64,000 nt of DNA from G963667855 sp963667855 (GCA_963667855.2 CAXXKI010000004.1:682001-746000); one strand, 5' to 3'; counted from the first letter of the stretch, positions 54,165 to 63,065 are shown. Made by a program: numbers and translations. The notes: a model not told the origin generated them from the letters alone.

Positions 54165-55127
54165 ATGCGATTTGCAGCTATTCCGATTGCCCTTGGGATA
54201 TTGATATTGACGACAGGGTGTGAATCTCCGGCACCAACCAGGGAGGTTCGTTTTTCCAGTGATTCCTGGTCCTTTCGTGGTTACGAGGGCAGGAAAATGC
54301 AGACGGACCATTTCGATGTCTATTCCACTTTAGTCGACTCCGGGCTGGAAGAGGCGTTACCCGCCTTCCTGGAAGCCGCTTATGAACAGTACAGCTCCCT
54401 TCTTCCGCCTCCCGATGGCCAGTTCCCGCGCCTGCAGACCTACGTTTTCGATAACAGGGTTCAATGGGAGCAGTTTACTTACGATACTTTTCCCACCAAA
54501 TACGATATTTACAGGAGAATCAATGCCGGTGGTTACGCAGAGGGAAACCAGTGTGTCATTTATTACCTGCGGCGAATGTACACCCTGTCTGTTCTGGCGC
54601 ATGAGGGGATGCATCAGTATTTCGCCAACTATTTCAAGGTTCGCTTGCCGGCCTGGTTGAATGAAGGGCTGGCTACGTACTGCGAATCATATGATCTTCC
54701 GGGAGGAAAACCTCGTTTTACGCCGCAAAGAAATACGTTTCGCCTGAATTCACTGAGGCAATCGCTTAGTGCGGGGGCCTTCTTACCTATTCGCGATATG
54801 CTTTCGACGGATGCGGGACAAGTTGTCGTTCAGGGCCGATCACGAGTTACAACGACCTATTACGCGCAGGCATGGGCAATGACTGTTTTCATACGTCATG
54901 GTGCGGGTGGGCGGTATTCTGCGGGGTTTGACCGCCTTTTGGAAGGCATTGTGGCCGGCGATATGCCTCGAATGGCCCAAGCGGCGAAGATACGGGCACC
55001 AGAGCCGAGTAAAACGAGTTATGGAGAGGCGGTTTTTCGGGCCTACATAACCGAAGATCTGGAGGTATTTGAACGCGAATTTAAAAAATATCTGTATGAG
55101 TTGGCCGGTTTTAAGGTCCCATCCTGA
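54165..55127 (+). CDS. Lipoprotein with gluzincin-like HExxH metallopeptidase motif
   Basis: 320 residues from ATG 54165 (AAAGGA upstream). The lipobox 'ILTTGC' gives Cys19 as the lipid-bearing residue. H146-E147-GM-H150 in 'LAHEGMHQYF' and Glu167 in 'WLNEGLATYCE' form a zinc-binding HExxH...E set, as in the DUF1570/peptidase-MA-type group. The rest ('DHFDVYSTLVDSG', 'FPRLQTYVFDN') matches that group's N-terminal strand region. Predicted extracytoplasmic zinc peptidase; its substrate is unknown. Divergent from trxB. Confidence 0.75.
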   Translation: MRFAAIPIALGILILTTGCESPAPTREVRFSSDSWSFRGYEGRKMQTDHFDVYSTLVDSGLEEALPAFLEAAYEQYSSLLPPPDGQFPRLQTYVFDNRVQWEQFTYDTFPTKYDIYRRINAGGYAEGNQCVIYYLRRMYTLSVLAHEGMHQYFANYFKVRLPAWLNEGLATYCESYDLPGGKPRFTPQRNTFRLNSLRQSLSAGAFLPIRDMLSTDAGQVVVQGRSRVTTTYYAQAWAMTVFIRHGAGGRYSAGFDRLLEGIVAGDMPRMAQAAKIRAPEPSKTSYGEAVFRAYITEDLEVFEREFKKYLYELAGFKVPS

Positions 55128-55480
55128 GGTCGTTTTATCCAGCTCCATTACTAATGTTCTGGTGAAGTTGGGAGTAGTCGCAATAACCGGAAAACTCTCC
55201 TGACTCGCCCTGAAAACAGCGATTACGAGTTTCGGAAAGGGCGTTTTAGTGCTGTTAGGCAGGACTATGGTTTGTTGGGAGAGGCTTAAACCACAGGAAG
55301 GGGGCCGGAGGAAACAGGTGAAGAGGGCGGCATAGGAGGTAAAAAAACGGGGCGCAATGTTGATAACGAATTTTTATGCTTCGCTTCAGTTGACAAGAAA
55401 ATTAAAGAATGTATTCTCGCCATGCTCTAGCGAGATTTTTGTTTCTCTCTTGCGGCAGGAACCGCGAAAGGTAGTTGATA
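55128..55480. other. Region upstream of the ribosomal operon
   Basis: About 350 bases with no gene. It contains the promoter and TCTCGC/GCGAGA stem listed separately, plus G-rich sequence near 55295-55350. Confidence 0.5.
55390..55417 (+). promoter_or_regulatory. Sigma70-type promoter of the S10 operon
   Basis: TTGACA (55390-55395), a 16-base spacer, then TATTCT (55412-55417). A TCTCGC/GCGAGA stem followed by TTTTT (55415-55440) overlaps the -10 region. Transcription would begin near 55424, about 57 bases before rpsJ. Confidence 0.7.
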
Positions 55481-55792
55481 GTGTCGGCTAGCGAGAAGAT
55501 TAGAATTCGGATGGAAGCGTACGATCATCGTACGCTAGACGCTTCGGCGAACGAAATCGTGGAGCATGCGAAGCGAACGGCCGGCGGCGTTGTGGGTCCG
55601 GTTCCGCTCCCTACCAGGGTCGAGCGATATACCGTTCTTCGCGGCCCGCACATTGACAAAAAGTCTCGGGAACAGTTTGAGATGCGTACCCACAAACGTT
55701 TGATCGAGATTTTTGAGCCTACTGCTCGAACGATTGAATCGCTTAACCGGTTGGTGGTTCCGGCTGGCGTGTTTGTGAAAATCAGGACCTAA
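55481..55792 (+). CDS. rpsJ: 30S ribosomal protein S10
   Basis: 103 residues from GTG 55481, which is well spaced after AAAGG; the TTG six bases earlier is too close to it. 'IRIRMEAYDHRTLDASANEIVE', 'GPVPLPT' and 'FEMRTHKRLIEI' are diagnostic. Part of the 30S head, also the NusE antitermination factor. First gene of the S10-spc operon here; no EF-Tu gene precedes it. Confidence 0.96.
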   Translation: MSASEKIRIRMEAYDHRTLDASANEIVEHAKRTAGGVVGPVPLPTRVERYTVLRGPHIDKKSREQFEMRTHKRLIEIFEPTARTIESLNRLVVPAGVFVKIRT

Positions 55793-55938
55793 TTCCGTAA
55801 TTGATTGATGCCTTTGGCAGCGATAGTTGTTTGCGGTCAAGGGTGTCTTTGTTGTTTCCGCTTTGATGCGGCTAGCAGGAATGTATGCGGTTTGGATCGA
55901 TATGGTCCCTCCCGCTGATTATTGTAAGTGAGTTTGCG

Positions 55939-56589
55939 ATGATACCGGCCCTACTTGGCAGAAAAATAGGAATGACCCGAGTGATCGACTCCTCTGGAGA
56001 GGTTACCCCGGTTACGGTCATCAAGGCTGGTCCCTGTGCTGTTTTGCAGGTGAAAGATTGTGAGACGGATGGCTATCACGCTATCCAGCTTGGTTTCGAA
56101 GATGCTAAGCCTCACCGCTCGACCATGCCCCTGATTGGACATGCCGGGAAATCCGGTACCGGTCCGAAGCGGGTTTCTCGGGAGGTTCGCTATATGGACG
56201 CTCCGGACCTGCAGGTTGGGGAAGTGGTAACGGCCCAGTGCTTCTCGGATAACGAGGTCAAATACGTCGATGTCTGCGGCACGACCAAAGGTCGTGGTTT
56301 TGCCGGCGGTATGCGTCGTTGGGGTTTTGGCGGTCAGCCAGCTTCGCACGGCGTTGAGCGTAAGCACCGTAGCCCCGGAAGTATTGGCGGTCATGCTAAC
56401 CTGGGTACAGGTCGTAATATTCGCAAGGGCAAGAAGATGTCGGGGCACATGGGTGACGCAAAAGTTACACAGCGCTGTCTCAAGCTTGTTGCTGTAGATG
56501 TAGTTAATAATTTGTTGTTGGTTAAAGGTAGTGTTCCGGGGCCCAAAAGCGGGCTCCTTTTTGTGCGCCAATCCAAGACGAAAGGGTAA
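55939..56589 (+). CDS. rplC: 50S ribosomal protein L3
   Basis: 216 residues from ATG 55939. 'LGRKIGMTRV', the long central loop 'KGRGFAGGMRRWGFGG', 'SHGVERKHRSPGSIG' and 'GKKMSGHMG' define L3, which reaches the peptidyl-transferase centre. The frame is open further upstream, but family alignment from memory supports this start. Confidence 0.96.
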   Translation: MIPALLGRKIGMTRVIDSSGEVTPVTVIKAGPCAVLQVKDCETDGYHAIQLGFEDAKPHRSTMPLIGHAGKSGTGPKRVSREVRYMDAPDLQVGEVVTAQCFSDNEVKYVDVCGTTKGRGFAGGMRRWGFGGQPASHGVERKHRSPGSIGGHANLGTGRNIRKGKKMSGHMGDAKVTQRCLKLVAVDVVNNLLLVKGSVPGPKSGLLFVRQSKTKG

Positions 56590-56606
56590 GGCTTGGTCAT
56601 TAGACC

Positions 56607-57266
56607 ATGAGCTTGGGTGCCATGATAGAAGTACCTGTTTACAAGATGGATGGCCAGCAGGCTGGCACGGTCGAGATCGATCCGGCAGTGCTTGGCGGCG
56701 AAGTTCGCCCCAAGTTGCTGAAGCAGGCGGTTGTGATGTATCAGGCGAATAGTCGCCAGAATACTGCCGCGAGCAAAAGCCGGGGGATGGTCGAGGGATC
56801 AACGAAAAAGCTCTACCGTCAGAAGGGCACCGGTAACGCCCGCATGGGTGCCATAAGGACCTGTGTTCGTCGCGGTGGTGGTGTTGCTTTTGCGAAGGGG
56901 CGGCAGAACTACGAGCAGGCGCTTCCTAAGAAGATGCGTCGGTTGGCCAGAAACAATGCTATTTTGGCCAAGCTGCAGTCGGGTAATGTTGCCGTTGTCG
57001 AGGATCTGAAGTTCGAGGCTCCCCGAACAAAAGTTTTCGCCAGTATGTTGAATGCGATTGGTGCGGATCGCGGTTGCGTGGTCGCTATGGCGGGCCAGGA
57101 TCGCAATACCTACCTAGCCGGGCGCAATATTGCGAAAACGGAAGTGAAGCCGGTACGTGAGCTTAACGCTTATGACGTGCTTCGTCGGAAAAAACTGATA
57201 TTGACCAAGGAAGCTTTTGAGTGTCTCAAAGCCGACCCTATACTTCTGCGTAGTAATAACGGGTAA
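56607..57266 (+). CDS. rplD: 50S ribosomal protein L4
   Basis: 219 residues. 'TRGMVEGSTKKLYRQKGTGNARMG'-type segment (here beginning 'SRGMVEGS') is the exit-tunnel loop, with 'PKKMRRLARNNAIL' following. Two candidate ATGs (56607, 56622) lie 15 bases apart, and neither has a strong ribosome-binding site, so translation may be coupled to rplC. Confidence 0.94.
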   Translation: MSLGAMIEVPVYKMDGQQAGTVEIDPAVLGGEVRPKLLKQAVVMYQANSRQNTAASKSRGMVEGSTKKLYRQKGTGNARMGAIRTCVRRGGGVAFAKGRQNYEQALPKKMRRLARNNAILAKLQSGNVAVVEDLKFEAPRTKVFASMLNAIGADRGCVVAMAGQDRNTYLAGRNIAKTEVKPVRELNAYDVLRRKKLILTKEAFECLKADPILLRSNNG

Positions 57267-57275
57267 GCGATCGCT

Positions 57276-57587
57276 ATGGATATCTATCACGTAATTAAAC
57301 GACCGCTGGTAACCGAAAAAGGTACTCATCAGTCCGCGCTACAGTTCGACGCGTCAAAGTCGCAACCGGCGCGGGGCGGGGCGTACTCTTTTGAGGTTCA
57401 CAAGGATGCTTCCAAGCCGGCTATTAAGCAGGCGATTGAGAAGATTTATAACGTAAAGGTTCTTTCTGTTCGTACTTCGAATCGAAAAGGAAAAGCCCGT
57501 CGTGTCCGGTTCAAAATCGGGCAAACGGCTTCTTGGAAGAAGGCAATTGTCGTTTTGGACTCTTCCTCGCATATTGATTTGTTCTAG
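57276..57587 (+). CDS. rplW: 50S ribosomal protein L23
   Basis: 103 residues. 'YHVIKRPLVTEKGT', 'FEVHKDASKPAIKQAIEKIYNVKVLSVRT' and 'KIGQTASWKKAIVVL' match L23, the docking site for trigger factor and SRP at the tunnel exit. A 13-residue stretch near 'FDASKSQPARGG' is longer than usual. Confidence 0.95.
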   Translation: MDIYHVIKRPLVTEKGTHQSALQFDASKSQPARGGAYSFEVHKDASKPAIKQAIEKIYNVKVLSVRTSNRKGKARRVRFKIGQTASWKKAIVVLDSSSHIDLF

Positions 57588-57629
57588 TGGACGGTTTGGC
57601 CGCCTTTGTAAGAAACTTGAGGTTTTTAG

Positions 57630-58496
57630 ATGGGCATCAAAGTATATAAACCTACCTCTCCTGGGCGACGCAAATCGTCGGTGAATGACTACGTCGAGAT
57701 TACGGACAAGAAAAAGCGTCCGGAGAAGTCATTGACCCAGCGTCTGGTGAAGCATGGTGGTCGTAATCATCATGGGAAAATCACCGCTCGACATCGTGGT
57801 GGTGGTGCTCGTAAGATTTACCGGATCATCGATTTCAAACGTCGTAAGGATGGAGTTGTTGGAACCGTAAAGGCTATTGAATACGATCCAAACCGCTCTT
57901 GCCATATTGCTCTGGTGGTTTATGCTGATCAGACGAAGAGTTATATCCTCGCTCCGGTCGGCGTAAAGGCGGGGCACACTGTAGAAAGCGGCGAAAAGGT
58001 CGAGCCGAAAGTCGGCAACTGCATGCCGCTGAAAACCATTCCTGTCGGTATGGATGTTCACAATATTGAGTTGAACATCGGGCAGGGCGGAAAGCTGGCT
58101 CGCAGTGCCGGTTCCTCTTGCAGGTTCCTGGCTCGTGAAGGAGATTGGGCTACTCTAGTTCTTCCGTCAGGCGAAATGCGGCAGGTCCGGGTCGAATGCA
58201 GAGCGACAATCGGTCAGATCGGTAACACTGATCATCAGAACCTGCGGATTGGTAAAGCAGGCCGGAAACGACATATGGGTCGACGTCCTCACGTTCGAGG
58301 AACGGCCATGAATCCCGTCGCTCACCCGTTGGGCGGTGGTGAGGGCAGAAGCGGTGGCGGTCGTCACCCCTGTAGCCCGACAGGTATCCTTGCCAAGGGT
58401 GGCGGAACTCGCAGCCCGCGCAAGACCTCCAATAAGCGTATTCTCCGTCGGCGCAAGAGTCGGCGTTATGGGCAGAAAACTCTGCCTAAGAAGTAG
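57630..58496 (+). CDS. rplB: 50S ribosomal protein L2
   Basis: 288 residues. 'GRNHHGKITARHRGGGARKIYRIIDF', 'YILAPVGVKAGHTV', 'LKTIPVGMDVHNIEL' and 'GTAMNPVAHPLGGGEGRSGGGRHP' include the conserved His needed at the peptidyl-transferase centre. GAGG lies before the ATG. Confidence 0.97.
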   Translation: MGIKVYKPTSPGRRKSSVNDYVEITDKKKRPEKSLTQRLVKHGGRNHHGKITARHRGGGARKIYRIIDFKRRKDGVVGTVKAIEYDPNRSCHIALVVYADQTKSYILAPVGVKAGHTVESGEKVEPKVGNCMPLKTIPVGMDVHNIELNIGQGGKLARSAGSSCRFLAREGDWATLVLPSGEMRQVRVECRATIGQIGNTDHQNLRIGKAGRKRHMGRRPHVRGTAMNPVAHPLGGGEGRSGGGRHPCSPTGILAKGGGTRSPRKTSNKRILRRRKSRRYGQKTLPKK

Positions 58497-58614
58497 TGGA
58501 AGTAATAGTTACTTGGTTAGAGGCATCGTCGGGCTGTATGCGGCATAGTTGAGCCGAACAGCAGCTTGCAGCCGGTATTCGGTCGAGGCGTCCAAGCAGG
58601 GACGAGGTAGGCTT

Positions 58615-58881
58615 ATGGCACGTTCGCAGAAAAAGGGACCGCATGTGGATGAGAAACTCTTCCACAAGGTCATGAAGGCGAAGGAAAGTGGAAATCACTC
58701 TCCCATCCGTACATGGTACCGTCGTTGCACGATCGTTCCCGAGTTCATCGGGCACAAGTTCGATGTGCATAACGGGAAAATGTTCAACACTATCATTGTT
58801 ACGGAAGATATGGTTGGACATAAGTTAGGTGAGTTCAGTGCCACACGTTCGTTCCGCGGGCATGCTGGGGCTAAGAAATAA
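58615..58881 (+). CDS. rpsS: 30S ribosomal protein S19
   Basis: 88 residues from ATG 58615, preceded by GACGAGGTAGG. 'ARSQKKGPHVDEKL', 'TWYRRCTIVPEFIGHKFDVHNG' and 'EDMVGHKLGEFSATR' are typical. The frame continues upstream without a plausible start. The 118-base gap after rplB is long for this operon. Confidence 0.96.
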   Translation: MARSQKKGPHVDEKLFHKVMKAKESGNHSPIRTWYRRCTIVPEFIGHKFDVHNGKMFNTIIVTEDMVGHKLGEFSATRSFRGHAGAKK

Positions 58882-58923
58882 CCTCTGTAGCGGTTTTCCG
58901 TGGAATCATAGGTAGGTGAGTCG

Positions 58924-59283
58924 ATGGCGAATTCAGCAGTAAAAGTCGAAGCTCGAGAGTGGAAAGCGGTTCATCGCTACGCTCGGATGAGTGATAGAAA
59001 AGCTCGACTGATCATGGATATGATCCGTGGCCTGGACTGCGATGTGGCGATGGATCTATTGAAGTTTAATCATCGTCGTGCGGCGTCGTTTATTGCCGGT
59101 GTTCTTAAGTCGGCAATGGTGAACGCTGATGAGCAGGAAGCGGATATGAGCCGTTTGATCGTGTCCGAGGCCCGGGTAGATGGCGGTCCGTACTATCGTC
59201 GGTTCCGTCCAAAAGATCGAGGTCGTGCTCATCCAATAGCGAAACGCACGTGCCATTTGATAGTTAAGGTTTCTGAGCGGTAA
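58924..59283 (+). CDS. rplV: 50S ribosomal protein L22
   Basis: 119 residues. 'HRYARMSDRKARLIMDMIRG', 'FNHRRAASFIAGVLKSAMVNA' and 'PKDRGRAHPIAKRTCHLIVKV' correspond to the L22 core and its extended tunnel loop. Confidence 0.95.
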   Translation: MANSAVKVEAREWKAVHRYARMSDRKARLIMDMIRGLDCDVAMDLLKFNHRRAASFIAGVLKSAMVNADEQEADMSRLIVSEARVDGGPYYRRFRPKDRGRAHPIAKRTCHLIVKVSER

Positions 59284-59354
59284 ATCGCGGCGGATAGTTA
59301 ACGCGCGATTAGGACAAGACCACCGATTAGCGGTGGAGACAAACGGAGTTAACC

Positions 59355-60053
59355 GTGGGTCAGAAGGTTCATCCAACAGGGTTTAGAGTCGGCATCACCG
59401 AGGACTGGCGTTCTCGCTGGTATGCACCGAAGGCGGCTTTTGGGGAGTTTCTCCTGGAAGACCAGAGGATGCGGAAATTCATTGATGCACGCCTCAACCA
59501 GCAACCGCCGTATGCAGCGGTGTCCCGTGTGGACATTGCTCGTACTCGGAATGAAGTAAAGGTTGTTCTGCATACGGCGCGCCCGGGCCTGGTTATTGGG
59601 CCGAAAGGTGCCGAAGTGGACAAGCTTAAGGAGGCTCTTGAAGACATGATTGATCGTAAAGTTACGGTCAACATCATGGAAATCAAAGCTCCGGATACGG
59701 ATTCCCAGCTGGTTGCGGCTTCGATTGCCGAGCAGTTGAAAAAGCGAGGCGGTTTCCGTCGTGTGCTGAAGATGCGAGCTGATGCTGCTGTTGCCGCTGG
59801 CGTTTTGGGAATCAAGATTATGGTTTCCGGGCGGCTGGGCGGTGCGGAGATGGCCCGTAAGGAAAAAATCATACGCGGCTCCATTCCCGCTCACACTTTG
59901 CAGGCCCACGTTGATTATGGGTTTGCTTCCAGTTTCACCAAATACGGTGTAATCGGTGTTAAGGTGTGGATTTACACCGGCAGGTATGGTGAAGAAGTTG
60001 CGGTTACCGGAGCTCCGAGCCGCGGTGCGTATACTAAGGGTAAGCGGGGTTAG
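59355..60053 (+). CDS. rpsC: 30S ribosomal protein S3
   Basis: 232 residues from GTG 59355. 'GQKVHPTGFRVGITEDW', the KH-domain motif 'PGLVIGPKGAEVDKLKEAL', and the C-terminal 'VSGRLGGAEMARKE' and 'TKYGVIGVKVWIY' are diagnostic. It forms part of the mRNA entry channel. Confidence 0.96.
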   Translation: MGQKVHPTGFRVGITEDWRSRWYAPKAAFGEFLLEDQRMRKFIDARLNQQPPYAAVSRVDIARTRNEVKVVLHTARPGLVIGPKGAEVDKLKEALEDMIDRKVTVNIMEIKAPDTDSQLVAASIAEQLKKRGGFRRVLKMRADAAVAAGVLGIKIMVSGRLGGAEMARKEKIIRGSIPAHTLQAHVDYGFASSFTKYGVIGVKVWIYTGRYGEEVAVTGAPSRGAYTKGKRG

Positions 60054-60113
60054 CCCGATTAGTCAGTAATTTCGTCGTGTGCCGTTTTCGGCAGCCGGCG
60101 TGGAGGCAGTTCC

Positions 60114-60533
60114 ATGGCATTAATGCCGAAAAGAGTTAAGCATCGGAAGACTCAGCGGGGCAAGATGAAAGGTAATGCTACCCGCGGGAACAGGGTCTCC
60201 TATGGTGAGTACGGCATTCAGGTTCTGGAGACGGGCTGGATCACCGCCCGGCAGATAGAGGCTGGTCGTATTGCTGCCACGCACTTCCTCCATCGAGAGG
60301 GACAGGTATACATCCGGATTTTCCCACATCGGTCGATTACGTCCAAGCCGCTTGAAACCCGAATGGGTAAGGGGAAAGGTGAGCCGGAAGCCTGGGTCGC
60401 CTGCGTGAAGCCGGGGACAATCCTTTACGAGATCGGTGGGGTGGAAGAAGGTATCGCCCGGCAGGCGCTGGCCAGAATAAGCGCGAAAATGCCTTACAAG
60501 TGTCGCATGGTATACAGGCGGCACGGGCTATAG
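60114..60533 (+). CDS. rplP: 50S ribosomal protein L16
   Basis: 139 residues. 'MPKRVKHRKTQRGKMKG', 'WITARQIEAGRIAATHFL', 'RIFPHRSITSKPLETRMGKGKG' and 'AWVACVKPGTILYEIGG' define L16, which contacts the A-site tRNA elbow. Confidence 0.96.
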   Translation: MALMPKRVKHRKTQRGKMKGNATRGNRVSYGEYGIQVLETGWITARQIEAGRIAATHFLHREGQVYIRIFPHRSITSKPLETRMGKGKGEPEAWVACVKPGTILYEIGGVEEGIARQALARISAKMPYKCRMVYRRHGL

Positions 60534-60607
60534 GTTTTGGTTGTTGGTTTCGGATCACAGCGTTGGATCCGTTGGTTTCAAGTTTTTGAAGGTAGGCGCG
60601 AGTCGCG

Positions 60608-60856
60608 ATGAAGATTGCCGAAATTCGTGAAATGAAGACAGAGGAGTTACACTCCGAATTGGACCGGCTTCGACGCCACCTGTTTGACCTTCGTTCCCAG
60701 GCAGTAACGGAGAAGTTGGAGAATCCAGCACTGATCACTCACGCTCGTAAGGACATTGCCCGTATTTTCACGGTGATGCGGGAGCGCGGTGAATTTGGAA
60801 TTGAAGAAAAACAGTACCATTTGGAATCTATCGCCACCCATAAGAAGGGTGGTTAG
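60608..60856 (+). CDS. rpmC: 50S ribosomal protein L29
   Basis: 82 residues, longer than the usual 60-70. The two-helix core is 'KIAEIREMKTEELHSELDRLRRHLFDLRSQAV' with 'THARKDIARIFTVMRE'. The extra C-terminal 15 residues ('EKQYHLESIATHKKGG') are unusual. AAGG lies upstream of the ATG. Confidence 0.93.
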   Translation: MKIAEIREMKTEELHSELDRLRRHLFDLRSQAVTEKLENPALITHARKDIARIFTVMRERGEFGIEEKQYHLESIATHKKGG

Positions 60857-60950
60857 AGGCAGGCTTTCTGTTTTTGAGTTTGGGAAAGACCGGAAGGTTC
60901 TCCCGTGAATATTTGCCGGTGAATCGGCGGAGGCCCGTTGGGCACGAGTT

Positions 60951-61238
60951 ATGACAGAGACTAAGACGGACAAGCAGACCAGGCACCCGCGACGGATTAG
61001 AGAGGGTGTCGTCGTCTCGGATGCCCGGGACAAGACCATCAAGGTTCTTTATAAATACTCCCGCAGTCATCCAAAGTATGGCAAGATTATGCGGCGTCAT
61101 ACGACCTTGCATGTTCACGATCCCAATAATGAAGCGAAGGTCGATGATATTGTGGAAGTAATGGCTTGTAGGCCTATTTCAAAGCAGAAGTCCTGGCGGT
61201 TGGTCCGGGTTATTCGTTCTGCTCAGGCGCAAGGGTAA
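60951..61238 (+). CDS. rpsQ: 30S ribosomal protein S17
   Basis: 95 residues. 'RIREGVVVSDARDKTIKVLYKYSRSHPKYGKIMRR', 'HDPNNEAKVDDIVEVMACRPISKQKSWRLV' is the S17 OB fold. The N-terminus carries a short charged lead ('MTETKTDKQTRHPR'). The assignment rests on the complete fold signature and its place after rpmC. Confidence 0.95.
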   Translation: MTETKTDKQTRHPRRIREGVVVSDARDKTIKVLYKYSRSHPKYGKIMRRHTTLHVHDPNNEAKVDDIVEVMACRPISKQKSWRLVRVIRSAQAQG

Positions 61239-61303
61239 AGATTCGCGTGGGATGCATGCGCTCCCGACGGCGACAGGATTAAATAGTCTGGAAAGTCAGC
61301 AAC

Positions 61304-61720
61304 ATGATCCAGCTTCAAACAATTGTGGATGTCGCGGACAACACCGGCGCAAAAAAAGCCATGGTGTTCAACGTGTTAGGGCGCGGCAGCAGTCGAAAAG
61401 GCAAGCCCCATTTGAAAACGGCAAACGTCGGGGACATTGTTTTTGTCACTGTTAAAAAGGCTTTGCCGAACAGTGATTTCACCGGTGGCAATGATCGTAA
61501 AGAGCGATCGAACCGGAGACGGGCAAAGGCGGTTGTCGTTAGAACGACCAGGCCGACCAGGAGGAAGGACGGAAGTTACGTCCGGTTCGACAGCAACGCT
61601 GTCGTGCTTTTGAATGACAACAACGAACCTCGCGGTACGCGCATCTTCGGCGCTGTTGCCCGTGAGCTTCGTGAAAAGGGTTTTATGAAAATAATCTCGC
61701 TGGCGGAAGAGGTTGTGTAA
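61304..61720 (+). CDS. rplN: 50S ribosomal protein L14 with two insertions
   Basis: 138 residues against the usual 122. 'MIQLQTIVDVADNTGAKKAM' and 'RFDSNAVVLLNDNNEPRGTRIFGAVARELR' identify L14. The extra residues fall near 'GSSRKGKPHLKTANVG' and, mainly, 'LPNSDFTGGNDRKERSNRRRAK'. L14 lies at the subunit interface (bridge B8), so the added positively charged loop may face rRNA or 30S. Confidence 0.95.
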   Translation: MIQLQTIVDVADNTGAKKAMVFNVLGRGSSRKGKPHLKTANVGDIVFVTVKKALPNSDFTGGNDRKERSNRRRAKAVVVRTTRPTRRKDGSYVRFDSNAVVLLNDNNEPRGTRIFGAVARELREKGFMKIISLAEEVV

Positions 61721-61764
61721 CCATAGGCTTGCTCCGGCGAAGATGGACAAGGGAATCGTAAAAG

Positions 61765-62121
61765 ATGGCCTGTCACGTACGAAAAGATGAAATCGTTAAA
61801 GTGATCAGCGGTGATCACAAGGGACAGCAGGGAAAAATCCTGCACCTCGACCCAAAGCGTCAGCTGGTTACGGTTGAAGGCGTTAATGTGGTTTTCCGCC
61901 ATGTTCGTCCGAGCCGGAAGAACCCGCAGGGCGGTCGTGTTGAGAAAGAGGCTCCCATTCACGTTTCCAATGTATTGCCTCTGGATAACAAGACCCAGAG
62001 GGGTACTCGCGTTCATTTGAAAGTTGAACGTGATAGTGACGGTTCCGTGAAGTCTAAGAAACGTGTTGCTACCTCGGGGACGGTACTCGGTTCCGTGACC
62101 AAGGCCAGCAAGAGTGCGTAA
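61765..62121 (+). CDS. rplX: 50S ribosomal protein L24
   Basis: 118 residues. The KOW motif 'VRKDEIVKVISGDHKGQQGKILHLDPKRQLVTVEGVN' and 'EAPIHVSNVLPLD' are typical of L24, an assembly initiator near the tunnel exit. The last 25 residues are Lys/Ser/Thr-rich. Confidence 0.95.
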   Translation: MACHVRKDEIVKVISGDHKGQQGKILHLDPKRQLVTVEGVNVVFRHVRPSRKNPQGGRVEKEAPIHVSNVLPLDNKTQRGTRVHLKVERDSDGSVKSKKRVATSGTVLGSVTKASKSA

Positions 62122-62194
62122 ATTGGTGGTAATGGTCGATCACCCGAGATCGGGTAAATGACCAGGTAGGATTTAGTTGCGGAGTTAACCAAGA

Positions 62195-62746
62195 ATGCCC
62201 AGGTTGCTGCAAAAATACAAAAGCGAGATTGCTCCTTCGCTTAAAGGGGAATTAGGGATTGCGAATCCCATGGCGATTCCCAAGCTTGAGAAGGTTGTGA
62301 TTTCGATGGGAATAGGCAGTGCCCTTCAGGATAAGAAGCGTTTACCTGCTGCGGTTGCCGACTTGGCCACCATTAGCGGGCAGAAGGCTCAGATTTGTAA
62401 AGCACGAATGAGCGTGTCGAACTTCAAGCTTCGCACCGGCTATGAGATCGGAGCTAAGGTTACTCTGCGTGGTCGACGCATGTACGAATTCGTCGATCGA
62501 CTCTTTAACCTGGCTGTCCCTCGTATGCGTGACTTCCGCGGGTTGAGTACATCGGCTTTCGACGGAAGAGGGAATTATTCCATGGGCGTCAATGACCAGA
62601 CTATCTTCCCCGAGATCGACATTGACCGGATCGAGTATCGCCAGGGAATGAATATTACCTTTGTAACCAGTGCGAATAAAGATAGTGACGCTATGCGTCT
62701 TTTGACTTTGTTGGGCATGCCCTTTAAACGCGAGGGAGGAAAATAG
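62195..62746 (+). CDS. rplE: 50S ribosomal protein L5
   Basis: 183 residues. 'AIPKLEKVVISMGIG', 'TISGQKAQICKARMSVSNFKLR', 'FVDRLFNLAVPRMRDFRGLS' and 'FPEIDIDRIEYRQGMNITFVTSA' are diagnostic. Binds 5S rRNA and the P-site tRNA. It ends two bases before rpsZ. Confidence 0.96.
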   Translation: MPRLLQKYKSEIAPSLKGELGIANPMAIPKLEKVVISMGIGSALQDKKRLPAAVADLATISGQKAQICKARMSVSNFKLRTGYEIGAKVTLRGRRMYEFVDRLFNLAVPRMRDFRGLSTSAFDGRGNYSMGVNDQTIFPEIDIDRIEYRQGMNITFVTSANKDSDAMRLLTLLGMPFKREGGK

Positions 62747-62748
62747 TC

Positions 62749-62934
62749 ATGGCGACGCAGGCATGGATGGAAAAGGCGAAACGTCCCCCGAAGTTTTCTT
62801 CTCGGGTAATCAGACGATGTCTACGATGCGGGCGATCCCGCAGTGTATATAAAAAGTTTAAGATTTGCCGAATCTGCTTCCGGGAGTTGGCCCTTCAGGG
62901 TCTGATCCCCGGTGTGAAGAAGGCCAGTTGGTAG
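62749..62934 (+). CDS. rpsZ: 30S ribosomal protein S14, zinc-binding type
   Basis: 61 residues with two CxxC pairs in 'CLRCGRSRSVYKKFKICRICF' and the ending 'ALQGLIPGVKKASW', the zinc-containing short form. Translation is probably coupled to rplE, whose stop lies two bases upstream behind GAGGGAGG. Confidence 0.95.
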   Translation: MATQAWMEKAKRPPKFSSRVIRRCLRCGRSRSVYKKFKICRICFRELALQGLIPGVKKASW

Positions 62935-63065
62935 AAGTGGGTTTTCCCCGCGGGCTTTCATGGGAGAGCCCGGAAAAAGTGGAAACGGTAGCGAGTGTAC
63001 GATTCGCGTTGAGGGCGAAGGCACTCGTGGTGAGCAAATGATCAGCTAAGAAGAGGTGACGCCAA

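Noticed and set aside
55951..56802. 283-codon open frame opposite rplC/rplD
   Set aside because: Antisense to two certain ribosomal protein genes.
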